DNA of 64,000 nucleotides from Longimicrobiales bacterium (lineage in GTDB: Bacteria; Gemmatimonadota; Gemmatimonadetes; Longimicrobiales; Gaopeijiaceae). The DNA lies in the NCBI GenBank assembly GCA_028822645.1, contig JAPKDG010000002.1, forward strand, positions 18,671 through 82,670. The letters are read 5' to 3'. The notes beneath the pieces are model-generated. The model had not been told where the DNA came from, ran no database searches, and was given only the letters and a program-made list of their open reading frames with translations. This document shows positions 9,458 to 19,301 of this stretch, one piece after another; position 1 is the first letter of the stretch; every line of letters begins with the position of its first letter. A program made the translations under genes and the position numbers.

Positions 9458-10468
9458 GTGGTATCACGAAGCGTAAAAAACCGCGAAACTCTTCTACTCA
9501 GTGGAGAAGAAATCTCTCAGATTCTCCAATTGGAAGATTATTTTGATCTGATGGAAGATGCGTTCCGACTCTACGCTGAGGATAAGAGTCTGGATACGGG
9601 CCTGCTCCATATTGATACTCAAGATGGCGAATTCCATATTAAAGCTGGCGGATTGGTTAAAGGAAAGGCCTACCTTGGGCTGAAGCTGAACGGGGGGTTT
9701 TTTCAGAACCAAAAACGATTTGGCTTGCCAAATATTCAAGGCATCATCGTTCTCTGCGATGGAGAAGATGGGTCACCATTGGCTATTATGGAATCGGTTG
9801 GAATTACCATTAATCGAACAGGGGCCACCACGGGTGTTGCAGCTAAATATTTAGCGAAACCCAACTCTGAGACAGTTACTATTTGTGGGTGTGGAACACA
9901 GGGCAGGGTGCAGCTCAGATCTTTAAAACAAGTGTTGCCCTTAAAAAAAGCTTTTGCAATTGATATGGACCCTGATATATCAGCTCGTTTTGCAATCGAG
10001 ATGGCTGATGAATTACAGATGGAAGTAATGGCGGTCGATGTGGTTGAAGAGGCTTTGGCGGAAAGCGATGTGCTAGTGACCTGCACTCCTTCAAGTTCTC
10101 CGCTGATTAAGGCGAGTATGATTCCAGATGGTATTTTTATAGCGGCAGTAGGTGCAGACAGTCCTGACAAACAGGAATTGGATGTAGAGATTTTTTCTAA
10201 GGCCAAGGTAGTGGTTGATCTCTTAGATCAATGTATCAATGTGGGAGAGCTACATCACGCAATCGCCGCAGGTGTTATCTCCGCGGAAGAAGTCCATGCC
10301 GACTTGGGCCAAGTAATAGTTGGGGATCGAACTGGTCGCACTTCTGATGAGGAAATTATAGTTTTTGATGCAACAGGGTCAGCTCTTCAAGATACAGCGG
10401 GGGCAATCGCTGTATATCAAAGGGCTATTTCGGATGAGGGAAGGAATAATTTCAGTTTTTTCTCTTGA
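9458..10468 (+). CDS. Ornithine cyclodeaminase / mu-crystallin family enzyme
   Basis: This 336-residue NAD(P)-dependent enzyme belongs to the OCD/mu-crystallin family, whose members include ornithine cyclodeaminase, alanine dehydrogenase and ketimine reductases. Seen are HIKAGG near the N-terminus, NRTGATTGVAAKYLA, a Rossmann nucleotide loop GCGTQGRVQ and the later IAAVGADSPDKQELD. I chose the GTG at 9458, just after the upstream stop; the frame is open back to 9374 inside the previous gene, but those residues do not look like family sequence. The length is normal for the family. Its tight link with the exported FAH protein suggests amino-acid or keto-acid metabolism, but the substrate is not readable. 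Confidence 0.88.
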   Translation: MVSRSVKNRETLLLSGEEISQILQLEDYFDLMEDAFRLYAEDKSLDTGLLHIDTQDGEFHIKAGGLVKGKAYLGLKLNGGFFQNQKRFGLPNIQGIIVLCDGEDGSPLAIMESVGITINRTGATTGVAAKYLAKPNSETVTICGCGTQGRVQLRSLKQVLPLKKAFAIDMDPDISARFAIEMADELQMEVMAVDVVEEALAESDVLVTCTPSSSPLIKASMIPDGIFIAAVGADSPDKQELDVEIFSKAKVVVDLLDQCINVGELHHAIAAGVISAEEVHADLGQVIVGDRTGRTSDEEIIVFDATGSALQDTAGAIAVYQRAISDEGRNNFSFFS

Positions 10469-10482
10469 ACACCCCCTCTTGG

Positions 10483-12516
10483 TTATGTTTTCCCTTTGAG
10501 TGCTTCAGTCGCTTTTTCCACGATATTACCGACTTTAATACCGAACTGATCAAAGAGGTCTTCAGAGGGAGCAGAAGCTCCAAACCTGTCTAGGCCTATG
10601 ACTAATCCTCTGTTTCCTATCCACCGATACCAGCCGAATGAAGATCCAGCTTCTATCGCTACTTGAACAGGGCAATCGGGTAGTAAAATTGAGTCTTGAT
10701 ATTCTTTGGTTTGGCGCGAGAAGAGGTACCAACTGGGCATGCTGACTAAACGTGTGGTGATACCTGTGCTCTCTAGGATTTCTTTAGCTTCCAAAGCTAT
10801 CCCGATTTCTGAGCCACTCGCAATCAAAACTACTCTAGGTTCTCTGTCTGAAGCTTCGGATAAGACATAAGCTCCGAATCGTGTTCCTTCTGCCGACGGA
10901 AATGTTGTCCTGTCGAATGGAATGACGCCCTGTCTTGTCAGGGATAAAAATGTGGGACCGTTTGTCCTCTCCATTGCAAGTTTCCATGCCATTGCTGTTT
11001 CTGCAGCATCTGCTGGTCTTAGATCTAACAGGTCGGGGATAGCCCTTAATGTCATTAGTTGCTCGACAGGTTGATGGGTGGGACCATCCTCTCCTAATCC
11101 AATTGAGTCGTGGGTAAATACGTACTTGACGGGCAGATTCATCAGGGCTGCGAGCCTTATTGAAGGTCTCATATAATCCGAAAAAATCAGAAATGTCCCT
11201 CCGAAAGGTTGGATGCCTCCATGTAAAGCAAGTCCATTCATTATCCCTGCCATGCCATGTTCTCGAATTCCGAATCGGAGTACACGACCCCCAGGGGTTT
11301 CATGGGCTAAGTCGGATCCTCCAGTAATATCGGTCATATTGGAAGGTCCTAGATCAGCTGATCCTCCGATGAGGTTGGGACAGCTTTCTGCAATAATCTG
11401 GAGTACTTCCCCAGACCAGGATCGGGTGGCTTTCGCCTTCTGGACATTCTGGTAGCTGGGGACATTTGTATCCCAGCCTTCTGGCAGGTCTCCTTTCATC
11501 ATTTCCAGGTACTCTCTCGCTAGCTCTGGGTAGATATTTTTGTATGATTCAAAGAGTTCGTTCCACTCACTCTCAAAGGTACTACCTCTGACAGCGGTTT
11601 TTCGCCAAGTCCTGAGACTTTCAGGCTCAACATAAAAAGGCTTCTGCGAAGGGTAGTCGATATTGTTTTTAGTGGCTTCTATTTCTTCTGGTCCCAGTGG
11701 GCTACCGTGGGCTGAAGCCTTATCTGCCTTGTTGGGACTTCCCTCAGCTATCCGTGTTCTTAGTACGATTAGGGAAGGGCGTTCAGATTCGCATTTTGCT
11801 TGCGCGATAGCTTCATCGATTTGGTTGAGATTAGACCCGTCCTCTACATAGAGTGTGTGCCATTGGTAGCTTTTGAATCGGTCGACTTGATCGGTAGAGC
11901 TGGTTAAGGATGTGTTGCCTTCGATAGTGATGCGATTGTCGTCAAAAATCCAGATTAGTTTCCCGAGTTTCTGATGTCCAGCGAATTCCGCAACTTCGTG
12001 TGATATGCCTTCCATTAGGTCTCCATCAGAACAGAGTGCATATGTATAATGATTGATTACGTCATGTCCATCTCTGTTGAATCTGGCTGCTAACCAGCGC
12101 TCTGCCAGAGCCATTCCTACTGAGTTGGCGACACCTTGTCCGAGAGGTCCGGTAGTTGTCTCTACTCCTGGTGTATGATCGACTTCAGGGTGTCCAGGAG
12201 TTTTAGACTCCCACTGGCGGAATGATTTTATGTCTTCTAGAGACAAGTCATAACCGGTCAGATAGAGGAGAGAGTAGAGCAACATAGAAGCGTGGCCGAT
12301 GGAGAGAACAAAACGGTCACGATCTACCCAGTCGGGGTTATTCGGGTTGTGCTTCAGATATTTTGTCCAAAGAAGGTATCCGACTGGAGCAAGGGCCATG
12401 GGTGTTCCAGGGTGTCCCGAATTGGCATTCTGAACAGCGTCCATGGATAAAACCTTGACAGCATCAATACAGAGTTGATCTGTCGTTTCAGGCAGCCCCG
12501 TGGGTGACTCAGGCAT
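10483..12516 (-). CDS. tkt: Transketolase
   Basis: This 677-residue enzyme moves two-carbon units between sugar phosphates using thiamine diphosphate in the pentose phosphate and Calvin-type pathways. Seen are the N-terminal substrate region [14 protein letters not shown], the ThDP motif GDGDLMEG-like [36 protein letters not shown], and the Pyr domain with [12 protein letters not shown] and [20 protein letters not shown]. The ATG at 12516 has GGAG seven bases upstream and is preferred over a TTG at 12534. It overlaps the end of leuS by eight bases, so the two are likely cotranscribed. The length is the usual one for the family. Confidence 0.97.
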   Translation of the reverse strand: MPESPTGLPETTDQLCIDAVKVLSMDAVQNANSGHPGTPMALAPVGYLLWTKYLKHNPNNPDWVDRDRFVLSIGHASMLLYSLLYLTGYDLSLEDIKSFRQWESKTPGHPEVDHTPGVETTTGPLGQGVANSVGMALAERWLAARFNRDGHDVINHYTYALCSDGDLMEGISHEVAEFAGHQKLGKLIWIFDDNRITIEGNTSLTSSTDQVDRFKSYQWHTLYVEDGSNLNQIDEAIAQAKCESERPSLIVLRTRIAEGSPNKADKASAHGSPLGPEEIEATKNNIDYPSQKPFYVEPESLRTWRKTAVRGSTFESEWNELFESYKNIYPELAREYLEMMKGDLPEGWDTNVPSYQNVQKAKATRSWSGEVLQIIAESCPNLIGGSADLGPSNMTDITGGSDLAHETPGGRVLRFGIREHGMAGIMNGLALHGGIQPFGGTFLIFSDYMRPSIRLAALMNLPVKYVFTHDSIGLGEDGPTHQPVEQLMTLRAIPDLLDLRPADAAETAMAWKLAMERTNGPTFLSLTRQGVIPFDRTTFPSAEGTRFGAYVLSEASDREPRVVLIASGSEIGIALEAKEILESTGITTRLVSMPSWYLFSRQTKEYQDSILLPDCPVQVAIEAGSSFGWYRWIGNRGLVIGLDRFGASAPSEDLFDQFGIKVGNIVEKATEALKGKT

Positions 12517-15043
12517 TGTTTGACTCCAAGACAAAGTTGATTAATCGATTGGGTACGTAAATAACTCGTTTAACTATTCCTGTTTCTAGATACCTAGCAA
12601 TATTTTTTTCAGACTTCGCAATTATTTCCATCTCTTCTTGGCCGATTCCAGCTTTCAAGGTGACCGTAGCTCTCAGTTTACCGTTGATTTGAATCGCCAT
12701 TTCAACACTGTCATCGCGTGCTTTGTCCGCATTGTATTCGGGCCAATTCATACCTGAAAAGATACTTTCGCTATGTCCGAATGATTCCCAGAGTTCTTCT
12801 GCAAGATGTGGAGAAAATGGTGCTATCATTACTACTAAGGGCTCAATCTCAGATCTTTGCGGAGTGCGGCCCTTAGAGCGAACTACATTCAGATATTCCA
12901 TCAGCGCAGCAATAGAGGTGTTGTACCTTAGCTCGGGAATTTGGTTGGTTACCTGCTGGATTGTTTGGTGCAATTTTCTTTCAACATTGGAATCTTTTTC
13001 TTTTTCATCATCGTGAAGAGACAACATGGCCGTTTCCCAAACCCGGTGTAAAAAACCGTGTGGCCCTTGGATCCCATCATCTTGATAGTCCCCACCTTCG
13101 TCAAAAGGCCCGAGGAACATCAGGTAGGTCCTGAAGGTATCTGCGCCATATTTTTCTATTATTTGATCGGGAATTATTACATTGCCCTTGCTCTTGGACA
13201 TTTTAGCCCCTTCTCGAATGATTAATCCATGAGCCCGGAAACGTACGAATGGCTCTTGAAAATCTATATGACCAAGATCATGAAGAGCCATTGTTATGAA
13301 GCGGCTATACAGAAGATGTAGCACCGCATGTTCATTTCCGCCGATATAGCAATCTACAGGCAACCATTTCTTGGTAATGTTGGAGTCAAAGGGAACGTCT
13401 CCAGTGTCTGTGGAAGGGTACCTAAGAAAATACCAGGAACTATCTAAGAAGGTGTCTGAAACATCAGTTTCTCTTCGTGCAGGAGCTCCACACTCAGGAC
13501 AGTCCGTGAGGTACCAGTCCTCGAGTCGAGCCAATGGACTCACGCCAGAATCGTCGGGTTTAAAATCCTCAATCCGAGGAAGAACAATCGGCAAAGTTTC
13601 TTCTGGAACAGCAACGGGACCACATTTATCACAATGGATGATGGGGATAGGCGGTCCCCAATATCGTTGTCGAGAGATACACCAATCGTGAAGGCGATAG
13701 CTAACGTGGACAGATGCCATATCCATAGTTTTTAACCAGTCACAGATTGTTTTTTTAGCTTCGGCAACAGAGAGTCCGTCAAAATCGTTAGAGTTGATCA
13801 ATACACCATCTCCTGAGTAAGCCTCCAGGAGTTCAGTCGCTTTCTCTTCTGAATGTCTTTCTGCAGATATCACTTGCTTGATGGGTAGATCCATAGCTTT
13901 AGCGAAGTCAAAATCTCTCTGGTCGTGTCCAGGGACAGCCATAATAGCACCCGTCCCATAGGCCATCATGACGTAGTCCGCTATCCATATAGGGATCACA
14001 GCACTGCTTGCTGGATTGAGAGCATATCCTCCAGTGAAAATGCCAGTTTTGGCCTTCTCTGTTTTCTGCCTTGCGACTAAGTCTAACTTTGCTGTTTTCT
14101 TTTGATAAGCCTGGACTGCTTTTTGTTGTTGTTCGCTAGTCACCTCTTTCACTAGCGGGTGCTCAGGAGATAACACGATATAAGTAGCTCCGAATACAGT
14201 ATCGGGACGTGTGGTAAAAACCTCTATTTCTTGCAGATCTTTTGTTGTGGGAGACAGTCCATCCTTATTGAGATGGCCCGAGGGGGTTGTCTTTCCCTCC
14301 GCTGTCGATATAGAAAAATGGAGGATTGCACCTTCGCTGCGTCCAATCCAATTCTCTTGGGCTTTCTTCGTGGTTTCTGACCAATCCAGTTGCTTTAGAC
14401 CATCCAAGAGCCTCTGGGAATATTCAGTTATACGGAAAAACCATTGCGCTATATGTCTTTGTTCAACTGGACTGTCACATCGTTCACATCGTCCACCGAT
14501 CACCTGCTCGTTTGAGAGCACTGTCATGCATGAGGGGCACCAATTCACAGGAGCTTTTTTCCGCACGGCTAGCCCAGCTTTGAATAACTGAAGGAAAATC
14601 CACTGGGTCCAGCGGTAGTACGAGATGTCGGTAGTATCGACTGCATGTTGCCAGTCGAACATGCCCCCTATTCTTTTGAGTTGTCTAGTGAAATTAGCAA
14701 CATTGCTAGGGATTAGGTCCATCGGGTGGACCCCTTGTTTGAGAGCAAAATTTTCCGAATGAATGCCGAAGGCGTCAAATCCTATTGGTTCAAAGACAGT
14801 GTGACCTGTTAACTGTTGGAAGCGCCCGTGGACATCAGCCCCAGTAAAGGCATAGATGTTCCCAACGTGGAGTCCTTCAGCGGAAGGATAAGGGAACATC
14901 ATGAGGTTGTAGTAGGGGTCTCTACCTCTTTCTAAGACTTCTACGCTAAGGCTATTCGTGGCCTCCTTCTCCCAGCGTGTTTGCCATTTTTTTTCTATTG
15001 TAATCGGCTTGTAGTTGTTATTTTTATTGCTGTTCATATTCAA
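12509..15043 (-). CDS. leuS: Leucyl-tRNA synthetase
   Basis: This 844-residue class I synthetase charges tRNA-Leu. Seen are [12 protein letters not shown] (HIGH-type motif, fourth position Asn), a zinc-knuckle segment CPSC...CERC, the CP1 editing region with [12 protein letters not shown] and [15 protein letters not shown], and the KMSKS loop in [11 protein letters not shown]. The C-terminal anticodon-binding helices and a tail ending near [15 protein letters not shown] follow. The length is typical for bacterial LeuRS. A short stretch rich in Asn ([11 protein letters not shown]) precedes the core. The gene lies upstream of and overlaps tkt. Confidence 0.97.
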   Translation of the reverse strand: MNMNSNKNNNYKPITIEKKWQTRWEKEATNSLSVEVLERGRDPYYNLMMFPYPSAEGLHVGNIYAFTGADVHGRFQQLTGHTVFEPIGFDAFGIHSENFALKQGVHPMDLIPSNVANFTRQLKRIGGMFDWQHAVDTTDISYYRWTQWIFLQLFKAGLAVRKKAPVNWCPSCMTVLSNEQVIGGRCERCDSPVEQRHIAQWFFRITEYSQRLLDGLKQLDWSETTKKAQENWIGRSEGAILHFSISTAEGKTTPSGHLNKDGLSPTTKDLQEIEVFTTRPDTVFGATYIVLSPEHPLVKEVTSEQQQKAVQAYQKKTAKLDLVARQKTEKAKTGIFTGGYALNPASSAVIPIWIADYVMMAYGTGAIMAVPGHDQRDFDFAKAMDLPIKQVISAERHSEEKATELLEAYSGDGVLINSNDFDGLSVAEAKKTICDWLKTMDMASVHVSYRLHDWCISRQRYWGPPIPIIHCDKCGPVAVPEETLPIVLPRIEDFKPDDSGVSPLARLEDWYLTDCPECGAPARRETDVSDTFLDSSWYFLRYPSTDTGDVPFDSNITKKWLPVDCYIGGNEHAVLHLLYSRFITMALHDLGHIDFQEPFVRFRAHGLIIREGAKMSKSKGNVIIPDQIIEKYGADTFRTYLMFLGPFDEGGDYQDDGIQGPHGFLHRVWETAMLSLHDDEKEKDSNVERKLHQTIQQVTNQIPELRYNTSIAALMEYLNVVRSKGRTPQRSEIEPLVVMIAPFSPHLAEELWESFGHSESIFSGMNWPEYNADKARDDSVEMAIQINGKLRATVTLKAGIGQEEMEIIAKSEKNIARYLETGIVKRVIYVPNRLINFVLESNNA

Positions 15044-15209
15044 CTCATTAGATCCTGTCTCTTGTTTATCGCATATCTTTAGATTTGGGGCATCAAACTA
15101 CGTGTTATAGATCAGTATCACAAACAAAATTTCTGATCAAGGGAATAGGTGTCCGAGGGGGACAAGGTCACCATATCTAGTAGAAATAAAAAGATTGACT
15201 TAAGTGTGC

Positions 15210-16301
15210 TCACTGGTTGACTGATAACGAGTGATGGGTAACCAGAACAGAAAAGGGATCTTTCTTGGAAAGAGTGTTGCCCTTTATGTATGAAATGACA
15301 TCTGTCAAACCGCCTTTTTCTTCCATCAGTCTTGCAAATTCGTCTAGTCGGGAGTGGTATCGTATCTGTGCCAGTAAGGTAGCATTGTTGATAGGTATGG
15401 ACACGAAATTCTGATAGCTCATGGCTTCTAATGTGGGCTGAACTTCACGGATGAAGTCACCAAGGTGTTTGTTAAAAAGCTCTTCTCTTAATGTTAGTGT
15501 TTCTAAATAATTCAGGTCGCTGTTCTGATAAAGTGCTTGTAGATTTTTAATAAAATCGAAGAAAAACTCTTCAAATGCTATATGATCTCTTAGGCGGGCT
15601 TTTGCTCGCAGGCAAAGAATATTTCCGGGGGAGAAATCTGGATTGGCACAATAGAATTCAACCGCACCATATCTGCCGACAAAAGTGGCGAAGCTTTCAT
15701 TGAAATCTATGTGTCCTTTGATAAACAAGTGGTTGTGAGATAATTCATGCAAAACAGTTTCCACTATACCGACTTCGTCCTGCCTCAGAAATGTGGACAA
15801 AATAGGGTCAGAAAACCAACCTAAGGTACTGAAAGCTGAAGTAGGACGTAAATAAGTATCAAAACCTTCATTTTCGAGTGCGTTTTTCTCCACCAATGCT
15901 TCATTTTTATCGAAGAAGCCTCTGTAAGGAAAGCGTCCTATTAATGGAAACCACCAAGTCTTGGGTTCGAGTTGATCTTTGGGAGAAGCTGACAGTATGA
16001 GTGCAAGCGTATCGCGATCGAGTTTCGTAAAAGTGGTGTAGGATGTTCCTATATTCATCTGAAGAGTTTCTGAAGCAAATTCTCTAGCTTTCGAAACTAA
16101 TACTAGCTTACTGCGAGTATCTTTCGTGGTAGTAGTATCCTGTATGACTTCAATGATTGGCCTTCTAGAACTAAGGATTTCCAGTTCAGCTAGTCCAGCT
16201 TTGATCACGTAGGATGGGGAGCATCCAATACTGGTTAGAGATAAGTGGGCGAGGAGGAAAAGATTTCGTATGGTATGCCAAGATGATGTATGCTCTGTCA
16301 A
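15210..16301 (-). CDS. Predicted lipoprotein aminopeptidase (Aminopep family, PF10023)
   Basis: This 363-residue protein has a lipobox ending at Cys27 (SIGC) and a zincin motif HELSH (His185, Glu186, His189), with a downstream FNESFATFVGRYG carrying the third-ligand Glu. The overall pattern (IGRFPYRGFF, DTYLRPTSAFSTLGWF, VETVLHELSHN) matches the uncharacterised predicted-aminopeptidase family PF10023. It is probably anchored in the envelope and may trim peptides. The gene is divergent from waaA, with 218 bases between them. The N-terminal 50 residues before the conserved part hold only the signal and the start of the mature chain. Confidence 0.85.
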   Translation of the reverse strand: MTEHTSSWHTIRNLFLLAHLSLTSIGCSPSYVIKAGLAELEILSSRRPIIEVIQDTTTTKDTRSKLVLVSKAREFASETLQMNIGTSYTTFTKLDRDTLALILSASPKDQLEPKTWWFPLIGRFPYRGFFDKNEALVEKNALENEGFDTYLRPTSAFSTLGWFSDPILSTFLRQDEVGIVETVLHELSHNHLFIKGHIDFNESFATFVGRYGAVEFYCANPDFSPGNILCLRAKARLRDHIAFEEFFFDFIKNLQALYQNSDLNYLETLTLREELFNKHLGDFIREVQPTLEAMSYQNFVSIPINNATLLAQIRYHSRLDEFARLMEEKGGLTDVISYIKGNTLSKKDPFSVLVTHHSLSVNQ

Positions 16302-16519
16302 TATAGGCTCCTCGCAGGTCGAGTAGTGTTTTGTAAGTTGCTACTACATTTTCTTTGTACCAAAGTCTGTCAAAATAATTCCAGTAGTCAGTGCCTGATT
16401 GTTATGGGTTTGGATTGATTTTCTATACAGTTTTTGTCTTTTTATGTCAGCCCGACTCTAATGAGCATCAGGACCTGACCTCCTAGCCTGGATTCGATAT
16501 ATAAGTTATTCCTATCACA

Positions 16520-17872
16520 ATGACATTGATAGCACATTTAGTTTACCAATCATTATTACGAATATTACAGATTGCTTCGAAGTGTGTCGTGAATAAACCA
16601 AAGCGATCTTCGAAGGTATTACGGGGACTTTACGGCCGAAAACAGGCCTGTAGAAAATTGATAGCTTGGGGTGAGGCTAATAGGGGTCCCCTTACTCCAA
16701 TATTCTGGATCCATGCTTCATCTGTAGGAGAAGCTCTTCAAGCTAAAAGTATAGCAGAGGGCCTAAGGAAAAGGCTGGGAGACATTCAAATCGTCTTCAC
16801 TTTTTTTTCGGCATCAGCCGAAGAGACAGCTGAAGATTTTCCTTCTGATATAAGTGCCTATCTTCCTTGGGATCTTTCTGGAGATATGGGTGATGTGTTG
16901 GACGCTCTGTGCCCCTCAATAGTTCTATTCACGCAAAGGGAAATTTGGCCCAATCTGAATCGACAGGCAAGAATTAGGGGGATTCCGACAGTCCTGGTGG
17001 GAGGGACACTCTCTAGTAATGCTAAGAAATTACGTTGGCCTTGGCGTTTATCCACTAGTTTTACGGTTGGTCAAGTTAGTGCTATAGGGGCTATTTCTGT
17101 GGACGACAAGGATCGTTTTGAAAGCTTGGGTGCTGATAAAAATCAAGTTAAAGTCACAGGGGATCCAGCTGTAGACTCCGCGTATGATCGTGTTGGTTCC
17201 TTAGATGATCAAGTGTCTGATCTTAATTTCCTGAGCAAATGGAAAGATTCTTTGATAGTGGCTGGGTCTACCTGGGACTCGGATGAAGGTATGTTACTTT
17301 CAGCATTGGTCGAGATTAGAACAACTAACCCCAAGATAAAAATGGTGTTGGTTCCACATGAAGTGTTTCCTGAAAACATTGACCGGATGACAAGAAAATG
17401 TATGGATCAAGGACTAAGGGTTATTCAGTTTTCAGGCCTATCTAAAAATAAGAATATGAATACCGCGGATGTGTTATTGGTGGATGTAATGGGCATCTTA
17501 ACTTACTTATATTCTTTTGCTACAATTGCCTATGTAGGTGGGGGTTTCGGTGCAGAAGGACTGCATTCGGTCCTGGAACCCGCAGCAGCAGGTGTCCCTA
17601 CACTATTCGGACCAAATTATGAAAATTCGTTGGCGGCCAGTGGCTTGCTGGACGAAGGAGCCGCTAAGATAGTTTTGGATTCAGATGGAATGGGTCATGT
17701 TGTTGAGGAGTATTTTTCTGATCGGGATGAGTTGTTGAAAGCTGGGAGAAATGCGCTAGGCTATATTGAGAAGAACCGAGGGGGCACAGATCAAACTATT
17801 GACTTGATCTGTGATGTCCTGGAAACAGTGCGACCACTGAGTGTGTTAATTGAGAAAAAAAATCAAAGATAG
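16520..17872 (+). CDS. waaA: 3-deoxy-D-manno-octulosonic acid transferase
   Basis: This 450-residue GT30-family enzyme adds Kdo from CMP-Kdo to lipid A precursor at the inner membrane. Seen are an N-terminal membrane-associated segment, the acceptor-site block FWIHASSVGEALQA, VFTFFSASAEET, LFTQREIWPNL, GAISVDDKDRFESLG, VTGDPAVDSAYDR, VAGSTWDSDE and the GT-B C-domain AYVGGGFGAEGLHSVLEPAAAGVPTLFGP. The presence of this gene argues for LPS and a diderm cell. It overlaps the start of the DUF4015 gene by 23 bases, pointing to a single transcript with that gene and uvrA. Confidence 0.95.
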   Translation: MTLIAHLVYQSLLRILQIASKCVVNKPKRSSKVLRGLYGRKQACRKLIAWGEANRGPLTPIFWIHASSVGEALQAKSIAEGLRKRLGDIQIVFTFFSASAEETAEDFPSDISAYLPWDLSGDMGDVLDALCPSIVLFTQREIWPNLNRQARIRGIPTVLVGGTLSSNAKKLRWPWRLSTSFTVGQVSAIGAISVDDKDRFESLGADKNQVKVTGDPAVDSAYDRVGSLDDQVSDLNFLSKWKDSLIVAGSTWDSDEGMLLSALVEIRTTNPKIKMVLVPHEVFPENIDRMTRKCMDQGLRVIQFSGLSKNKNMNTADVLLVDVMGILTYLYSFATIAYVGGGFGAEGLHSVLEPAAAGVPTLFGPNYENSLAASGLLDEGAAKIVLDSDGMGHVVEEYFSDRDELLKAGRNALGYIEKNRGGTDQTIDLICDVLETVRPLSVLIEKKNQR

Positions 17873-19277
17873 TGTAACATGTTTGCTGATACTTATTATA
17901 GTAGTTAGTGTCTCATGCGACGGAGAAATACGCACTAGGATTATTGAAGAAAATCAACGGTCTAACGAGGACCAAATAGAAAATTGTTTGCCTGATCAAG
18001 ATTCTGTTGGTGCCACAGTTGAAAACTCAGCAATTCTAGATCTAGAACCTAGAATAGACAGTGCAGACGTGCTCTTGCTGGCCGATCTGGAACCACTTTT
18101 AGCTAGGATGGAAAGTGGAGCGATAGTGAAAAGGCTGGAGATTCCTAGCGAACCACTTCGGTTTGAAAGGCCAGAGGCAGTTAAGGGGATTTATGTGAAT
18201 GCCTGGGCGGCTGGTTCAAAGACAAGATCAGAACACCTGATTGACCTAGCCATGAGGACGGAGATCAACTCTTTTGTGATCGACATTAAGGATGCTTCGG
18301 GGTATGTAAGTCATCCTACAAGGGTTGAAATGGCTCAGCAGGTGGGTGCGGATCAGCAAATAAGGATAAGAGATCTTTTGGGTTTATTGGATCTTCTTCA
18401 CAAGAATGGTATTTATCCGATTGCTCGTATCGTTGTAGTAAAGGATCCGCTACTGACAAAGAGCAACCCAGAACTTGCAATTCAAGACACTGCTGGTGGT
18501 GTTTGGATTGACGAAAAGGGAGCCAGCTGGGCTAATCTTTTTGAAGGGTCGGTTTGGGACTACCATTTGAGTCTAGCAGAAGAAATGATTGCGATTGGGT
18601 TTCCAGAAATCCAATGGGATTACATTCGATTTCCAGATTCGCCAAAGACACATCTAGAAAGAGCCAGTTTTCCTAACAGCATTGGCAGGACAAAGAGTGA
18701 AGCGGTTAGTGGGTTCCTAGATCATGTCGGGAAACAAATTCGGAGCGAAAAAGTTGCCATGACAGCAGATGTATTCGGAGCGACTACATCACTGAATTAC
18801 GATTTAGGAATCGGTCAATTATGGGAAGAAATAGTTAAGAGGGTGGATGTAGTCCTGCCCATGGTATATCCGTCTCATTACTGGCCTGGGAGCTTCAACA
18901 TAGAAAAACCAAACCATCATCCATACGAGGTAGTGAAAGCTGCCCTGGCCGATGGCTTGGAACGTTCGTCAAAAGTCCGAGAGGCGGGGTCTATTCGTCC
19001 TTGGCTACAGGATTTTAGCTTAGGAATACCCCCTTATGGAGGACCCGAAATAAGAGCTCAGATACAAGCGACATACGATGTTGGTATAAAGGAGTGGATT
19101 TTATGGAATGCCTCTAGCCGTTACAGTGAAGAAGGCCTTGCTCCCAATGGAGGTTTTCTTGATACAAGTGAGCCTATGATGCGTTTCAATGGAGGCTTGG
19201 TACCGATTTCTTCCCCGATATTGGATAAGGATAGTTTGGAAGTGACCTTGCAAATAGACACCTTGGTGAAGTTTTAA
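17850..19277 (+). CDS. Putative glycoside-hydrolase-like lipoprotein (DUF4015, PF13200)
   Basis: This 475-residue protein has a lipobox (VVSVSC) and a TIM-barrel domain typical of DUF4015, which is distantly related to alpha-amylase-type glycosidases. Conserved blocks: KGIYVNAWAAGS, FVIDIKDASGYVSH, YPIARIVVVKDPLL, GFPEIQWDYIRFPD, MTADVFGATTS and DVVLPMVYPSHYWPGSF, then WLQDFSLG. The TTG start at 17850 lies inside the end of waaA; no ATG fits the frame before the signal peptide. The stop is followed 24 bases later by uvrA. The family is uncharacterised; cell-wall or capsule sugars are possible substrates. Confidence 0.85.
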   Translation: MRKKIKDSVTCLLILIIVVSVSCDGEIRTRIIEENQRSNEDQIENCLPDQDSVGATVENSAILDLEPRIDSADVLLLADLEPLLARMESGAIVKRLEIPSEPLRFERPEAVKGIYVNAWAAGSKTRSEHLIDLAMRTEINSFVIDIKDASGYVSHPTRVEMAQQVGADQQIRIRDLLGLLDLLHKNGIYPIARIVVVKDPLLTKSNPELAIQDTAGGVWIDEKGASWANLFEGSVWDYHLSLAEEMIAIGFPEIQWDYIRFPDSPKTHLERASFPNSIGRTKSEAVSGFLDHVGKQIRSEKVAMTADVFGATTSLNYDLGIGQLWEEIVKRVDVVLPMVYPSHYWPGSFNIEKPNHHPYEVVKAALADGLERSSKVREAGSIRPWLQDFSLGIPPYGGPEIRAQIQATYDVGIKEWILWNASSRYSEEGLAPNGGFLDTSEPMMRFNGGLVPISSPILDKDSLEVTLQIDTLVKF

Positions 19278-19301
19278 TGATTCATGTCGAAGTAGAAATA
19301 C

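Noticed and set aside
12723..13016. Plus-strand open frames of 80-130 codons opposite leuS and tkt (also around 11213, 13371 and 14211)
   Set aside because: Each lies opposite a strongly supported synthetase or transketolase gene and shows no ribosome-binding site or recognisable domain.
15044..15209. A possible T-box or leader regulatory RNA before leuS
   Set aside because: No T-box consensus or specifier-like structure is visible in this gap; the short hairpin TGTCC...GGACA is too weak to claim regulation.
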